A stretch of 29,437 nt of DNA. It comes from Phocaeicola_A sp963625535 (GTDB lineage: Bacteria; Bacteroidota; Bacteroidia; Bacteroidales; Bacteroidaceae). Below are positions 15,011 through 22,964 of the stretch, one piece after another. Both the position numbers and the translations under genes were made by a program. The stretch's first letter is position 1; every line of letters starts with the position of its first letter. The DNA lies in the NCBI GenBank assembly GCA_963625535.1, contig CAVFUK010000026.1, positions 1 to 29,437 of the forward strand. The letters are read 5' to 3'. The notes below the pieces were generated by a model that was not told the DNA's origin, did not search any database, and saw only the letters and a program-made list of their open reading frames with translations.

Positions 15011-17254
15011 TTATTTCCAGATTCCTTTGAAGTTGTCGTCGATGTGCAACGGCTCGGTCTTAGTCAGGTCCATCTCGTCGGTGCAGTCCACGTCCTTATT
15101 ATATAAAGGTATGCAAGCGCCCTCCTTCACGAAGACGGGCATCTCGTCCAGCGGCACCTCGAAATCGTTGAGCCACTGACCACCCTCGTAGTGTTTGCCG
15201 GTGAAGAAGTTCATCCACTTGCCAGCAGGCAGGTAGACATCGCGGCGGTTGTCACTGTTCATCACCGGTGCCACCAAGAAGTCGTCGCCGAAGTAATACT
15301 CATCGTCGATGTGCCAGCAGAGCTTGTCCTCGGGGTGATGCATCACCAACGCGCGCAGCACGGGATAACCAGTCTGTGTGGACTTGCGACTCTGCTCCAC
15401 GATATAGGGGATGAGTTTGTAGCGCAACTTCCACCACTTCTTCACCATTGGGGCGATGGCGGGATAGTGCCAAGGTTCGCGTTTGTTGGTGCCGTGGTAG
15501 CGGATGTGCGACGAGAAGACGCCGAACTGGGTCCAGCGCATGTAGACGTCGTCCGCCACGATGGAGTTCATGAAGTTGGGCAAGGTGTGGAAGCCCGGCA
15601 CGTCGTGACTCCAGAATGCGAAGCCGGAGAGGCCGAAGTGGATGCCGCCCTTGAGCGAGCCCGCCATGCCGTCCCACGAGCTGCACGAGTCGCCGCCCCA
15701 GTGCAACGGATAGCGCTGGCAGCCGGCCCATGCAGAGCGTGCCCACACGATGCCGTCACCGGTCACCTCCTTGGTAATCTCGTAGGCGGCTTTCTGGTAG
15801 AGCAGCGCATAGAGGTTGTTGAGCAGTTCGGGTTTCATACCTTTATATATAGCATCCATGTGGATGTTCTCGCCAAAGTCGGTCTTGATGCAGGCCACGC
15901 CCATGTCCAGCAGATTCTTCAACAGCCCCTTGTACCACTCGGTGGCCTTGGGATAGGTGAAGTCGATGGTGCCGGCATAGTCCAACGCTGAGAAGTTCGA
16001 CCCTTCGGAGGCTTGTTTCTTGGTGAGCGGGGCGATGTAGTCGTTCTTGCGCGCTTCGTCAATCTGCTCGGCATCCTCGGCCACGTAGGGCAGCTGCCAC
16101 AGCGACACGCGGTAACCCTGACGGCGCAGGCCACGGATGAACCGCTCGGGGTCGGGGAAGCGCTTCTCGTTGAACTTCCACTCGCAGAGCCAGTCGGTGC
16201 GGAACCATCCGGTGTCCAGATGGATGACGTCACAAGGATAGTGTTCGCGTCGCATGCGGTCGCATATCTCCTGCACCTCGTCGGCACTGAAGTAGGTCAT
16301 GCGGCTCATCCACACGCCGAAGCTCCAGAGCGGCGGCATGGATGGATAGCCCGTGAGTTCGCGATAGCCACGCAGAATCTCCTCCAGCGAGTCGCCGGCA
16401 ATGACGAACACGTCGAGCATGGCCTGGTCGCTCAGGAACTCCACCGAGCGGGTGGAGACATCCGCCAGCGACAGTTTGCTGTGGGCGCAGGTGTGGTAGA
16501 AGGTACCGTACATGCGGCTGGATATATAAAAAGGTATGTTCTTATAGGTACGGCGGTTGTTCACGCCCTGTCCGTCCTGGTTCTTCAGGAAGAAGGTGTG
16601 TCCGCTGAGGTCCATCTTGGCAAAGCGCTCGCCGGTGCCGGCGAAGCACTCGTCGGCCTTGCACTCGAAGGAGATGGTGGCCCGCTCTTTCTGTCCGTCC
16701 TTCATACAGTAAGCCAGCGGCAGACCGTCGTAGCGGGGTGGCGAGAAGTGGTCGTAGGCGGAGAGACGAATCTCCTTCTTCCCGTCGGGATAGAGGCGAA
16801 GGTCCAGCGTCTCCTGCGGGTCGGGCAAGAGGGCGCTCCAGCGGTCGAGCACGGGCTCCTTCACGTTGATGACCGCGCGGCGCACGCCGTCGGCGGACTT
16901 GATGGTGTAGAGTCCGTCGGCCTCCTCCACGTGCAAGGGTATCTGCTTCACCTCGTTGCCGAAGCAGAGCATCTCCGACTGGTCGGTCAGCTCACACTCG
17001 CCGAATCCGGCGAACAGACGGATAATCTTGTTGCTATACTGACGGATGAGTAATGTATAGGACTCACGTGGCGTGTCGGTGTCGGCAGCCATGTCATTGG
17101 CTAGTTTCTGTTTTTGGAATGGTACAGTCACCAGGATGTCGCCCTCGTGCTCCACCACGGCTGTGGGTTTGCAAGCCTTCCACAGCGCCTCGTCCTTGCT
17201 GAGGTTGATGTCGAAGTCGAGGAAATCGAACAGATGATAATTAGTTGGTTTCAT
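15011..17254 (-). CDS. GH31 alpha-xylosidase-like glycoside hydrolase (YicI type)
   Basis: A 747-residue exo-acting retaining glycosidase, predicted to remove alpha-linked xylose (or a related or methylated sugar) from oligosaccharides. Nucleophile D459 lies in CIKTDFGE, matching KTDFGE of the alpha-xylosidase YicI rather than the DMNE of alpha-glucosidases; the acid/base is D522 in HWGGD, followed by LSGFAFWSHDVPGF. Residues 344-350 (IHLDTGW) and 508-514 (SAWAGCQ) also fit. An N-terminal beta-sandwich covers about 1-290. No signal peptide is apparent, so it is probably cytosolic and acts on imported material. Operon position: 32 bases after the beta-helix gene, 21 before the methyltransferase. 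The gene contains three AT-rich TATATAAAGGTA-like islands in GC-rich surroundings. Confidence 0.9.
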   Translation of the reverse strand: MKPTNYHLFDFLDFDINLSKDEALWKACKPTAVVEHEGDILVTVPFQKQKLANDMAADTDTPRESYTLLIRQYSNKIIRLFAGFGECELTDQSEMLCFGNEVKQIPLHVEEADGLYTIKSADGVRRAVINVKEPVLDRWSALLPDPQETLDLRLYPDGKKEIRLSAYDHFSPPRYDGLPLAYCMKDGQKERATISFECKADECFAGTGERFAKMDLSGHTFFLKNQDGQGVNNRRTYKNIPFYISSRMYGTFYHTCAHSKLSLADVSTRSVEFLSDQAMLDVFVIAGDSLEEILRGYRELTGYPSMPPLWSFGVWMSRMTYFSADEVQEICDRMRREHYPCDVIHLDTGWFRTDWLCEWKFNEKRFPDPERFIRGLRRQGYRVSLWQLPYVAEDAEQIDEARKNDYIAPLTKKQASEGSNFSALDYAGTIDFTYPKATEWYKGLLKNLLDMGVACIKTDFGENIHMDAIYKGMKPELLNNLYALLYQKAAYEITKEVTGDGIVWARSAWAGCQRYPLHWGGDSCSSWDGMAGSLKGGIHFGLSGFAFWSHDVPGFHTLPNFMNSIVADDVYMRWTQFGVFSSHIRYHGTNKREPWHYPAIAPMVKKWWKLRYKLIPYIVEQSRKSTQTGYPVLRALVMHHPEDKLCWHIDDEYYFGDDFLVAPVMNSDNRRDVYLPAGKWMNFFTGKHYEGGQWLNDFEVPLDEMPVFVKEGACIPLYNKDVDCTDEMDLTKTEPLHIDDNFKGIWK

Positions 17255-17286
17255 TTATATAGCATTAGGTTTTGATATTTCGTGTC

Positions 17287-19107
17287 TCATTCGCGCACGG
17301 GCTTTGTCAGTCCGGCGGTCTCCTTGATGTGTTGGTCCGCTGTAGGGCCATTGTTACGCCACACATTGTTGGGGCCTGGTTGGTTGCTGTCGAACTTGGC
17401 CTCGGGGCACCAGTTGTTCTCCACCGTGTAGCCGTCCGTGGCCTCGTCGAAGTAGATGTAGAAGGCGCGGTAGTTGGTGGCGTAGGGAGCGTCGGTGAGT
17501 TCCTCGATGCGATTGGCTACCATGGCCGACCCGGGTTGGTTGGAGAGAGTGTAGAGTCCGCCGGCATCGTAGTTGCGGCGAGCGAAGTGGTGCACATAGT
17601 TGGCCTCGATGCGGTTGTTGCGCATACCGCTCTCGAGCAGTGTCCATCCCCACCCCACACAGATGCCGGAGTAGTTGAGGTGGCACACCTCGTTGTGCGA
17701 GATGGTGACGTCGCGCACGTAGCCGGCGCCGATGCCCACGCAGCCCCAGTCCTCGTTGGTCACCTCGGTGATGAGGTTGTTATAGATGAAAAGGCCGGAG
17801 CAGAGTTCTTCTTCGTTAACCGGTTTGAAGGGGACATGCGTCTCGAACCCTCCATCGGGGAAGGTTCCCATCTGCAGGGCCGTGCCGCCGATGTCGGTAA
17901 AGCGGCAATCGGTCACCTCGGAGTGGCTGACGGCCCACTCATAGTCGAGCCCTGTAGCGCCCAGATGGCGGAAGATGCATCCTTTGAAGTCGATATGTTG
18001 TCCACCGCGCACCCGTACGGCTGTCTCGGGGCGGGCTATCCATGCCTGGTTCTCGAGGGCGGCTTTCTCCGGCAGTCCAGGTATCTGCAGCTTGTAGGCA
18101 TCCAGCAGACGGAAGCCTCCCTGCAGGGTAACGTGCCCTTCGTGTGATGGACGGTTCCATGCCGCATGCTCAAAGTTGACGTTGCGGAACTGGATGTACT
18201 GCACAGGACGTTCGAGCGATCCGTTGACGTCGGCCAACAGCTCCAAGGCTGGAGCGATGGCTTCCACTGTATTCAGATTCTCACCCTCACGTGGATAGTA
18301 GTATATCTTGCCCGAGGGATACTCCTGGAACCATTCGCCCGGTTCATCCACCAACTCCAACGCATTGGTAAGACAGAAGGAAGAGTTGCCTCGCTCCTCG
18401 CCTATCACCGGCTGTGGCCAAGGGTGGGCAAACTCGAGGTGACTCTCGGGATTGTGGAACCGTACGACAGTCTGGTCGCCTTGTATGTCAAGACTTTTCA
18501 CGCGCAGGATGGCTATGGCCCAACGTTGGTGAACAATCATCTCCAGCTGACGGGCATTCTCCAGTCCCTTGATGCCGGGCGTGGGGATGGTGATGGTCTC
18601 ATGCTCCTTGTCGAAAGCAATCATGCGTTGCATGGTGCCGTCTGGAAACTGCGAGGCACGTTGCGCCTTCTGTCCGTTGACCCATAACTGACGGAAGTCC
18701 AGGTAGCGGTTGCCCACCATAGGCGCGTCGGCACACCAGAGTTTACCTTTATATTTCTTCCATCCCGTTATCTGCCGACCGCCACTGATGGTGGCCTGTG
18801 CCCCGTCAACAGCCTGAATGATGGTGGGAGAATCCGCTGTGCCGCTATCCTCGGGACGGAGGAAGAGGGTCTCGCCCTGGTAGTAGACACCGTCTTGCAA
18901 CAGGATGCGGATGCCTCCTGCCGTACGCGCGTCGTGTAGCCGACGCCACTCGCGTGCCTGCTTCACCGCCTGTCGAATAGTCTTCAAGGGAGCATTTTCG
19001 GTTCCTTGCGCTGTGTCATTGCCTGTCGGGGCGACCCATATGTCGCCTGCAAATAAGAGAGATGCACCTCCAAAGAGTGAGGCCGCGATGGTAAGAAATT
19101 TCTTCAT
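17287..19107 (-). CDS. Secreted right-handed beta-helix protein, GH141-like
   Basis: A 606-residue exported protein with a clear signal peptide (MKKFLTIAASLFGG start, cleavage near LLFA). The ATG at 19107 is chosen because it begins the signal peptide; an upstream start at 19152 would add 15 unsuitable residues and overlap the promoter. The mature N-terminus (DIWVAPTGNDTAQGTENAPL) followed by LLQDGVYYQGETLFL, PEDSGT and ISGGRQITGW resembles the opening of GH141-type beta-helix glycosidases, known for an alpha-L-fucosidase acting on rhamnogalacturonan II. Beta-helix coils with NN-I and DC-F repeats run to about residue 590. The GH141 call is from remembered similarity, so other polysaccharide lyase-like folds remain possible. 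It is the first gene of the methyltransferase/symporter operon and probably makes the first cut outside the cell. Confidence 0.75.
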   Translation of the reverse strand: MKKFLTIAASLFGGASLLFAGDIWVAPTGNDTAQGTENAPLKTIRQAVKQAREWRRLHDARTAGGIRILLQDGVYYQGETLFLRPEDSGTADSPTIIQAVDGAQATISGGRQITGWKKYKGKLWCADAPMVGNRYLDFRQLWVNGQKAQRASQFPDGTMQRMIAFDKEHETITIPTPGIKGLENARQLEMIVHQRWAIAILRVKSLDIQGDQTVVRFHNPESHLEFAHPWPQPVIGEERGNSSFCLTNALELVDEPGEWFQEYPSGKIYYYPREGENLNTVEAIAPALELLADVNGSLERPVQYIQFRNVNFEHAAWNRPSHEGHVTLQGGFRLLDAYKLQIPGLPEKAALENQAWIARPETAVRVRGGQHIDFKGCIFRHLGATGLDYEWAVSHSEVTDCRFTDIGGTALQMGTFPDGGFETHVPFKPVNEEELCSGLFIYNNLITEVTNEDWGCVGIGAGYVRDVTISHNEVCHLNYSGICVGWGWTLLESGMRNNRIEANYVHHFARRNYDAGGLYTLSNQPGSAMVANRIEELTDAPYATNYRAFYIYFDEATDGYTVENNWCPEAKFDSNQPGPNNVWRNNGPTADQHIKETAGLTKPVRE

Positions 19108-19149
19108 GTTCAAAATGGTATATAGATCAACCGAAAAGGTTCGGACATG

Positions 19150-19157
19150 CAAATATA
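19150..19157 (-). promoter_or_regulatory. Promoter -7 element TATATTTG for the beta-helix/GH31/corrinoid operon
   Basis: On the minus strand TATATTTG matches TAnnTTTG exactly, 42 bases before the ATG at 19107. No clear TTTG is found at the proper upstream distance. Together with the plus-strand element at 19211 it defines a compact divergent control region of 134 bases. Confidence 0.5.
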
Positions 19158-19210
19158 GAAAACATCTTTGGAATTCGTGAGGAAAAGGTCATCAATATTG
19201 CTAAAATAAC

Positions 19211-19218
19211 TAATTTTG
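19211..19218 (+). promoter_or_regulatory. Promoter -7 element TAATTTTG for cobUTS
   Basis: TAATTTTG matches TAnnTTTG exactly and ends 23 bases before the cobU ATG at 19242, giving a leader of roughly 15 bases. This leaves no room for a cobalamin riboswitch. A matching -33 element is not visible. Confidence 0.45.
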
Positions 19219-19241
19219 TCAGCGAATCACAAACGACGACA

Positions 19242-19751
19242 ATGAAGAAGATCATTCTCATAACGGGCGGACAGCGCTCGGGCAAGAGCACACGGGCCGA
19301 GGAGATGGCGCTCGCACTGACGGACCGACCGGTGTATGTGGCCACGGCGCGCATCTGGGACGAGGAGTTTCGGCAACGGGTGGAGCGGCACCAACAACGG
19401 CGCGGACCGCAGTGGACCAACATCGAGGAGGAGAAGGAGCTGAGCCGACACGACCTCCGTGGACGGGTGGCGGTGGTGGATTGCATCACGCTGTGGTGCA
19501 CCAACTACTTCTTCGACCTGCAGTCCAACGTGCAGGCCGCACTGGTAGCGGTGGAGAAGGAGTTCGACGCATTCACCGACCAGGACGCGACCTTCATCTT
19601 CGTTACCAACGAGATAGGTCTGGGCGGCGTGTCGGAGAACGAACTGCAACGCCGCTTCACCGATCTGCAGGGGTGGTTCAACCAATATGTGGCGGCACGT
19701 GCCGACGAGGTGTACCTGATGGTATGCGGCATTGCCACCCGAATCAAATGA
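19242..19751 (+). CDS. cobU: Adenosylcobinamide kinase/guanylyltransferase CobU
   Basis: Phosphorylates adenosylcobinamide and then adds GMP to give adenosylcobinamide-GDP, the activated half of the nucleotide loop. 169 residues, slightly shorter than the usual 175-185. The P-loop is GGQRSGKS at 9-16, H50 in VERHQQRR corresponds to the guanylylated histidine, VVDCITLW is at 78-85, and NEIGLGG near 126 is the family's conserved segment. First gene of cobU-cobT-cobS, transcribed away from the corrinoid-methyltransferase operon. CobT begins 22 bases after the stop. Confidence 0.95.
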   Translation: MKKIILITGGQRSGKSTRAEEMALALTDRPVYVATARIWDEEFRQRVERHQQRRGPQWTNIEEEKELSRHDLRGRVAVVDCITLWCTNYFFDLQSNVQAALVAVEKEFDAFTDQDATFIFVTNEIGLGGVSENELQRRFTDLQGWFNQYVAARADEVYLMVCGIATRIK

Positions 19752-19773
19752 CTATCTAACGAGAAAGATTACC

Positions 19774-20814
19774 ATGAGACAATTTCATATCACCGTTCCC
19801 GACGGCGCAATGGAACCGCTGCTGAGGGACAAGATAAACAACCTGACGAAACCGCTTGGCGCACTGGGACGACTGGAAGAGCTGGCTCTGCAAGTGGGAC
19901 TGATACAACAGACACTGACCCCTACCCTGCGCAATCCGCAGAACATCCTGTTCGCTGCCGACCACGGCATTGTGGACGAGGGCGTGAGCAAGTCGCCCAA
20001 AGAAATCACGTGGCAACAGCTGAGCCACTTCCTCAAGGGAGGCGCGGGCATCACGTTCCTCTGCCGCCAGCACGGCTTCCGGCTGAAGTTGGTGGATGCC
20101 GGAGTGGACTACGACCTTCCTTACGAGAAAGGCATCATCAACATGAAGGTGCGCAAGGGCACACGCAACTATCTGCACGAGGCCGCCATGACGCAGGAGG
20201 AGCTGGAACTCTGCATCGAAAGGGGTGCGCAGGTGGTGCGCGACAGTCACGCCGAAGGTTGCAACATCGTCAGCTTTGGCGAGATGGGCATCGGCAACAC
20301 CTCGTCGTCCTCGCTGTGGATGCATGCCTTCACCGGAATACCGCTGAATGATTGTGTGGGTGCCGGCAGCGGACTCGACGACGAAGGGGTGCGCCACAAG
20401 TACGATGTGCTGCAGCGCAGTTGGGACCACTACCGGGGCGACCATTCGGCGACGGACATCATACGCTACTTCGGTGGTTACGAGATGGTGATGGCCGTGG
20501 GTGCCATGCTGCAAGCCGCTGAGTTGCGGATGGTGATTCTGGTGGACGGATTCATCATGACCAACTGCATGTTGGCCGCCCGCGAGCTTTACCCCACAGT
20601 GACACACTACGCTATATATGGGCATCAAGGTGACGAGTCGGGCCACAAGGCGGTGTTGGATGCCCTGCAGGCAAAGCCGTTGCTCAACCTGGGACTACGG
20701 TTGGGCGAAGGTTCGGGTGCGGTCTGTGCCTACCCCATCGTGGAGAGTGCCGTGAGGATGATCAACGAGATGGACAGCTTCCAGTCTGCCTCCATAACCA
20801 AATATTTCGAATGA
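19774..20814 (+). CDS. cobT: Nicotinate-nucleotide:dimethylbenzimidazole phosphoribosyltransferase CobT
   Basis: Makes alpha-ribazole phosphate (or an analogue with another lower base) from nicotinate mononucleotide. 346 residues from the ATG at 19774; a TTG at 19732 would extend into cobU and add a non-conserved leader, so it is rejected. Catalytic E312 is in LRLGEGSGA; FGEMGIGNTSSSS at 168-180 and ILFAADHGIVDEGVS at 58-72 are characteristic. Which lower ligand it installs cannot be read directly, and no BluB-like dimethylbenzimidazole synthase gene is in the window. The stop overlaps the cobS start by 4 bases (ATGA). Confidence 0.96.
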   Translation: MRQFHITVPDGAMEPLLRDKINNLTKPLGALGRLEELALQVGLIQQTLTPTLRNPQNILFAADHGIVDEGVSKSPKEITWQQLSHFLKGGAGITFLCRQHGFRLKLVDAGVDYDLPYEKGIINMKVRKGTRNYLHEAAMTQEELELCIERGAQVVRDSHAEGCNIVSFGEMGIGNTSSSSLWMHAFTGIPLNDCVGAGSGLDDEGVRHKYDVLQRSWDHYRGDHSATDIIRYFGGYEMVMAVGAMLQAAELRMVILVDGFIMTNCMLAARELYPTVTHYAIYGHQGDESGHKAVLDALQAKPLLNLGLRLGEGSGAVCAYPIVESAVRMINEMDSFQSASITKYFE

Positions 20815-21566
20815 CGATGAACACGCTGTTGGCCGCATTGATGTTTTTCACCCGTCTGCCCTTGTGGCGCATACGACAGGTGCCAAGCGAGAGTTTCAAG
20901 TCTGTGGTGAACGCATGGCCTTTCGTTGGATGGCTCACGGGAGGCGTGATGGTGGGTATCTACTGGCTCACAGTGCCTATGCTACCTATCATGACGGCCG
21001 TGGTGCTTACCTTGTGCGGACGGCTGTTGCTGACAGGGGCGCTGCACGAGGACGGGTTGGCCGACTTCTGCGACGGGTTTGGCGGAGGCACAGATAGGGA
21101 ACGGACATTGGCCATCATGAAGGACTCGCACATAGGCAGTTATGGAGTCATCGGACTCATCTGTTATTTCCTGTTCTTCGCATCGATGATTTGCAGTCTT
21201 CCCTTCCATCTGGCGTGCATAGCGCTGATAGCCGGCGACACATGGGCGAAGTTTGTAGTCTCCAATCTGGTGAACCTGCTCCCCTACGCCCGCAAGGTGG
21301 AAGAGAGCAAAGCCGGCGTGGTGTACAACCGCATGCGTCCGCTTCAATTTGTGATAGCTTTGGTAGGCGGAGCGTTTTGGGGCATCTGGTTGCTGCCCGA
21401 CTATTGGTTGGCATTCCTGCTCCCGGTAGTGGTGTTTCTCCTGTTGGTGACGTTGATGCGCAAGCGCATCCAGGGTTACACGGGCGACTGTTGCGGTGCC
21501 ACCTTCCTGCTTTGTGAGTTGGCTTTCTGGGCAGGCATCTGCGCCACGTACTATGGTGCAGTGTAA
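20811..21566 (+). CDS. cobS: Adenosylcobinamide-GDP ribazoletransferase CobS (cobalamin synthase)
   Basis: Inner-membrane enzyme joining adenosylcobinamide-GDP with alpha-ribazole (phosphate). 251 residues with about six hydrophobic segments. The active-site motif HEDGLADFCDGFGGG is at 79-93, with MKDSHIGSYG at 103-112, both standard for the family. Its ATG overlaps the cobT stop; a second ATG two codons on is an alternative start. Translation is probably coupled to cobT. cobC, which often follows here, is absent. Confidence 0.95.
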   Translation: MTMNTLLAALMFFTRLPLWRIRQVPSESFKSVVNAWPFVGWLTGGVMVGIYWLTVPMLPIMTAVVLTLCGRLLLTGALHEDGLADFCDGFGGGTDRERTLAIMKDSHIGSYGVIGLICYFLFFASMICSLPFHLACIALIAGDTWAKFVVSNLVNLLPYARKVEESKAGVVYNRMRPLQFVIALVGGAFWGIWLLPDYWLAFLLPVVVFLLLVTLMRKRIQGYTGDCCGATFLLCELAFWAGICATYYGAV

Positions 21567-21581
21567 ATTATGCAAAATCTA

Positions 21582-21611
21582 TTGTCGTGATTTTTTAATT
21601 GACTACCTTTG
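21582..21611 (+). promoter_or_regulatory. Full Bacteroidota-type promoter for the small gene at 21645
   Basis: A TTG at 21582-21584 is followed after 19 bases by TACCTTTG at 21604-21611, matching the TTG-N19-TAnnTTTG arrangement. Transcription would begin near 21618, about 27 bases before the ATG. The small gene therefore looks independently expressed although it follows cobS by only 78 bases. Confidence 0.65.
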
Positions 21612-21644
21612 GCCCGTTGAATACAACAATACGTAAACAAGACA

Positions 21645-21965
21645 ATGGCACAGAAATTCTATAAAGCAAGCAATGGTAACCCACACCTCACACTGTCGGA
21701 CCGTCCGGGGAAGGTGACGGAGAGCCTCATTGTGGAGAATATCGGCCGTATGATGGCCATGGACGACGATGCGGAAGAGAAACCTTGGACAGAGATGAGA
21801 AAGGACGTGATGCAATTCTTCCAACGCAACCTGGACCAGATACTGGAGATGGCGCACCTGCACGAGGAGCTGGTGGAGATATCCGAAGAGGAGGCCGATG
21901 AGATACAAAACTTCACATTCGAGGAATGGGTGGCTTGGGAGTTGGACGAGACGGACTTCACTTAG
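21645..21965 (+). CDS. Small hypothetical protein
   Basis: A 106-residue soluble acidic protein, not assigned to a family. It starts with a short region (MAQKFYKASNGNPHLTLSD) that could form a beta hairpin, then long amphipathic helices (about 50-95) rich in Glu, Met and Leu, and ends in WELDETDFT. No signal peptide, membrane helix or metal motif. Codon use is normal for the window, and a full promoter lies upstream, so it is likely real. It sits between the two cobalamin gene clusters but has its own promoter, so a cobalamin role should not be assumed. Confidence 0.75.
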   Translation: MAQKFYKASNGNPHLTLSDRPGKVTESLIVENIGRMMAMDDDAEEKPWTEMRKDVMQFFQRNLDQILEMAHLHEELVEISEEEADEIQNFTFEEWVAWELDETDFT

Positions 21966-22031
21966 GCCGTCCATAGTGACAACAGTCGGCGGCGACAACG
22001 GAGCGAACGCTAATACATACATCGCTATCGT

Positions 22032-22964
22032 TCACCAGAGCAAAGCGCCTACAATAATCAGCAACACTGCCAATGCCTCCGCACAGAGGTTGACACGCAC
22101 GGCAAGTTCCATGTCGGCGGTAGTAAGTTCACGATGGTTATCCCCAATGTAGGGTTTCCACACCTCCTTGCCAAAGTAAGTGTGCGGACCGCCAAAGCGA
22201 CAGTCGAGGATACCCGCCAAAGCCGACTCGGGATAACCGGAGTTGGGACTCGCGTGAGCCTTGCCATAGCGACGGACAAAACTGGACAGCCGCGGACGAC
22301 CTGCCACGAGAATCATCAGCAAGGCCGTCAACCGAGCGGGAATGTAATTGGCCACATCGTCGATGTGGGCTGCCCAACAGCCGAACTGTCCGTACCGTTC
22401 GTTGCGATAACCTATCATGGAATCGAGTGTGTTCACCATCTTATAGGCCAACATTCCCTCCACACCCAACACGGCATACCAAAACAGCGGGGCGATGACC
22501 CCATCGCTCAAGTTCTCGGCCAAGGTCTCGAGGGCCGCCGTACGCACCTCTTGTGCTGACAGACTGGAAGTGTCGCGGCCTACGATGCGTGCCACCTGCT
22601 TGCGCCCATCCTCCACCGAACGGTCCACCGCCCGGAATACCATGCGTACCTCACGAGCCAATGTGGTGCCTGCTAGGCAATAGAAGATGCCGATGGCGGC
22701 AAGGGGCATCACCAACCAGCGTCCTCCTACCCAATCGGCAGCCACTAGCAATCCATGAGCCAACAAGTATACAAAGAGGATGAGAGCCACCGCCATCAGC
22801 GCGCCATTGCGCCGACGATGCGCGCCATGGTTGAACCGGTGCTCGCCCAAGGCAATCATCCGCCCGAACCATACGACCGGGTGAGGCAACTGCATAGGGT
22901 CGCCCAACCACTTGTCGAGCAACCACCCGGCGACCAAGGGGACAATCAGACAGTGGCTATCCAT
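22032..22964 (-). CDS. cbiB: Adenosylcobinamide-phosphate synthase CbiB
   Basis: Inner-membrane enzyme attaching aminopropanol phosphate, made by CobD, to adenosylcobyric acid. 310 residues, the normal length, with four to five membrane segments. Family signatures are LLDKWLGDPMQLPHPVVWFG near the start, ALETLAENLSDGVIAPLFWY near 144-163, VNTLDSMIGYRNERY near 177-191, and SPNSGYPESALAGIL near 239-253. Its ATG lies 19 bases inside the end of cobD, so the two are translationally linked. Third gene of cbiP-cobD-cbiB; its 3' end faces the small gene at 21965 across 66 bases with no strong terminator. Confidence 0.95.
   Translation of the reverse strand: MDSHCLIVPLVAGWLLDKWLGDPMQLPHPVVWFGRMIALGEHRFNHGAHRRRNGALMAVALILFVYLLAHGLLVAADWVGGRWLVMPLAAIGIFYCLAGTTLAREVRMVFRAVDRSVEDGRKQVARIVGRDTSSLSAQEVRTAALETLAENLSDGVIAPLFWYAVLGVEGMLAYKMVNTLDSMIGYRNERYGQFGCWAAHIDDVANYIPARLTALLMILVAGRPRLSSFVRRYGKAHASPNSGYPESALAGILDCRFGGPHTYFGKEVWKPYIGDNHRELTTADMELAVRVNLCAEALAVLLIIVGALLW

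Noticed and set aside
19732..19773. TTG start extending cobT into cobU
   Set aside because: The ATG at 19774 gives the normal length and start; the extension is not family-like.
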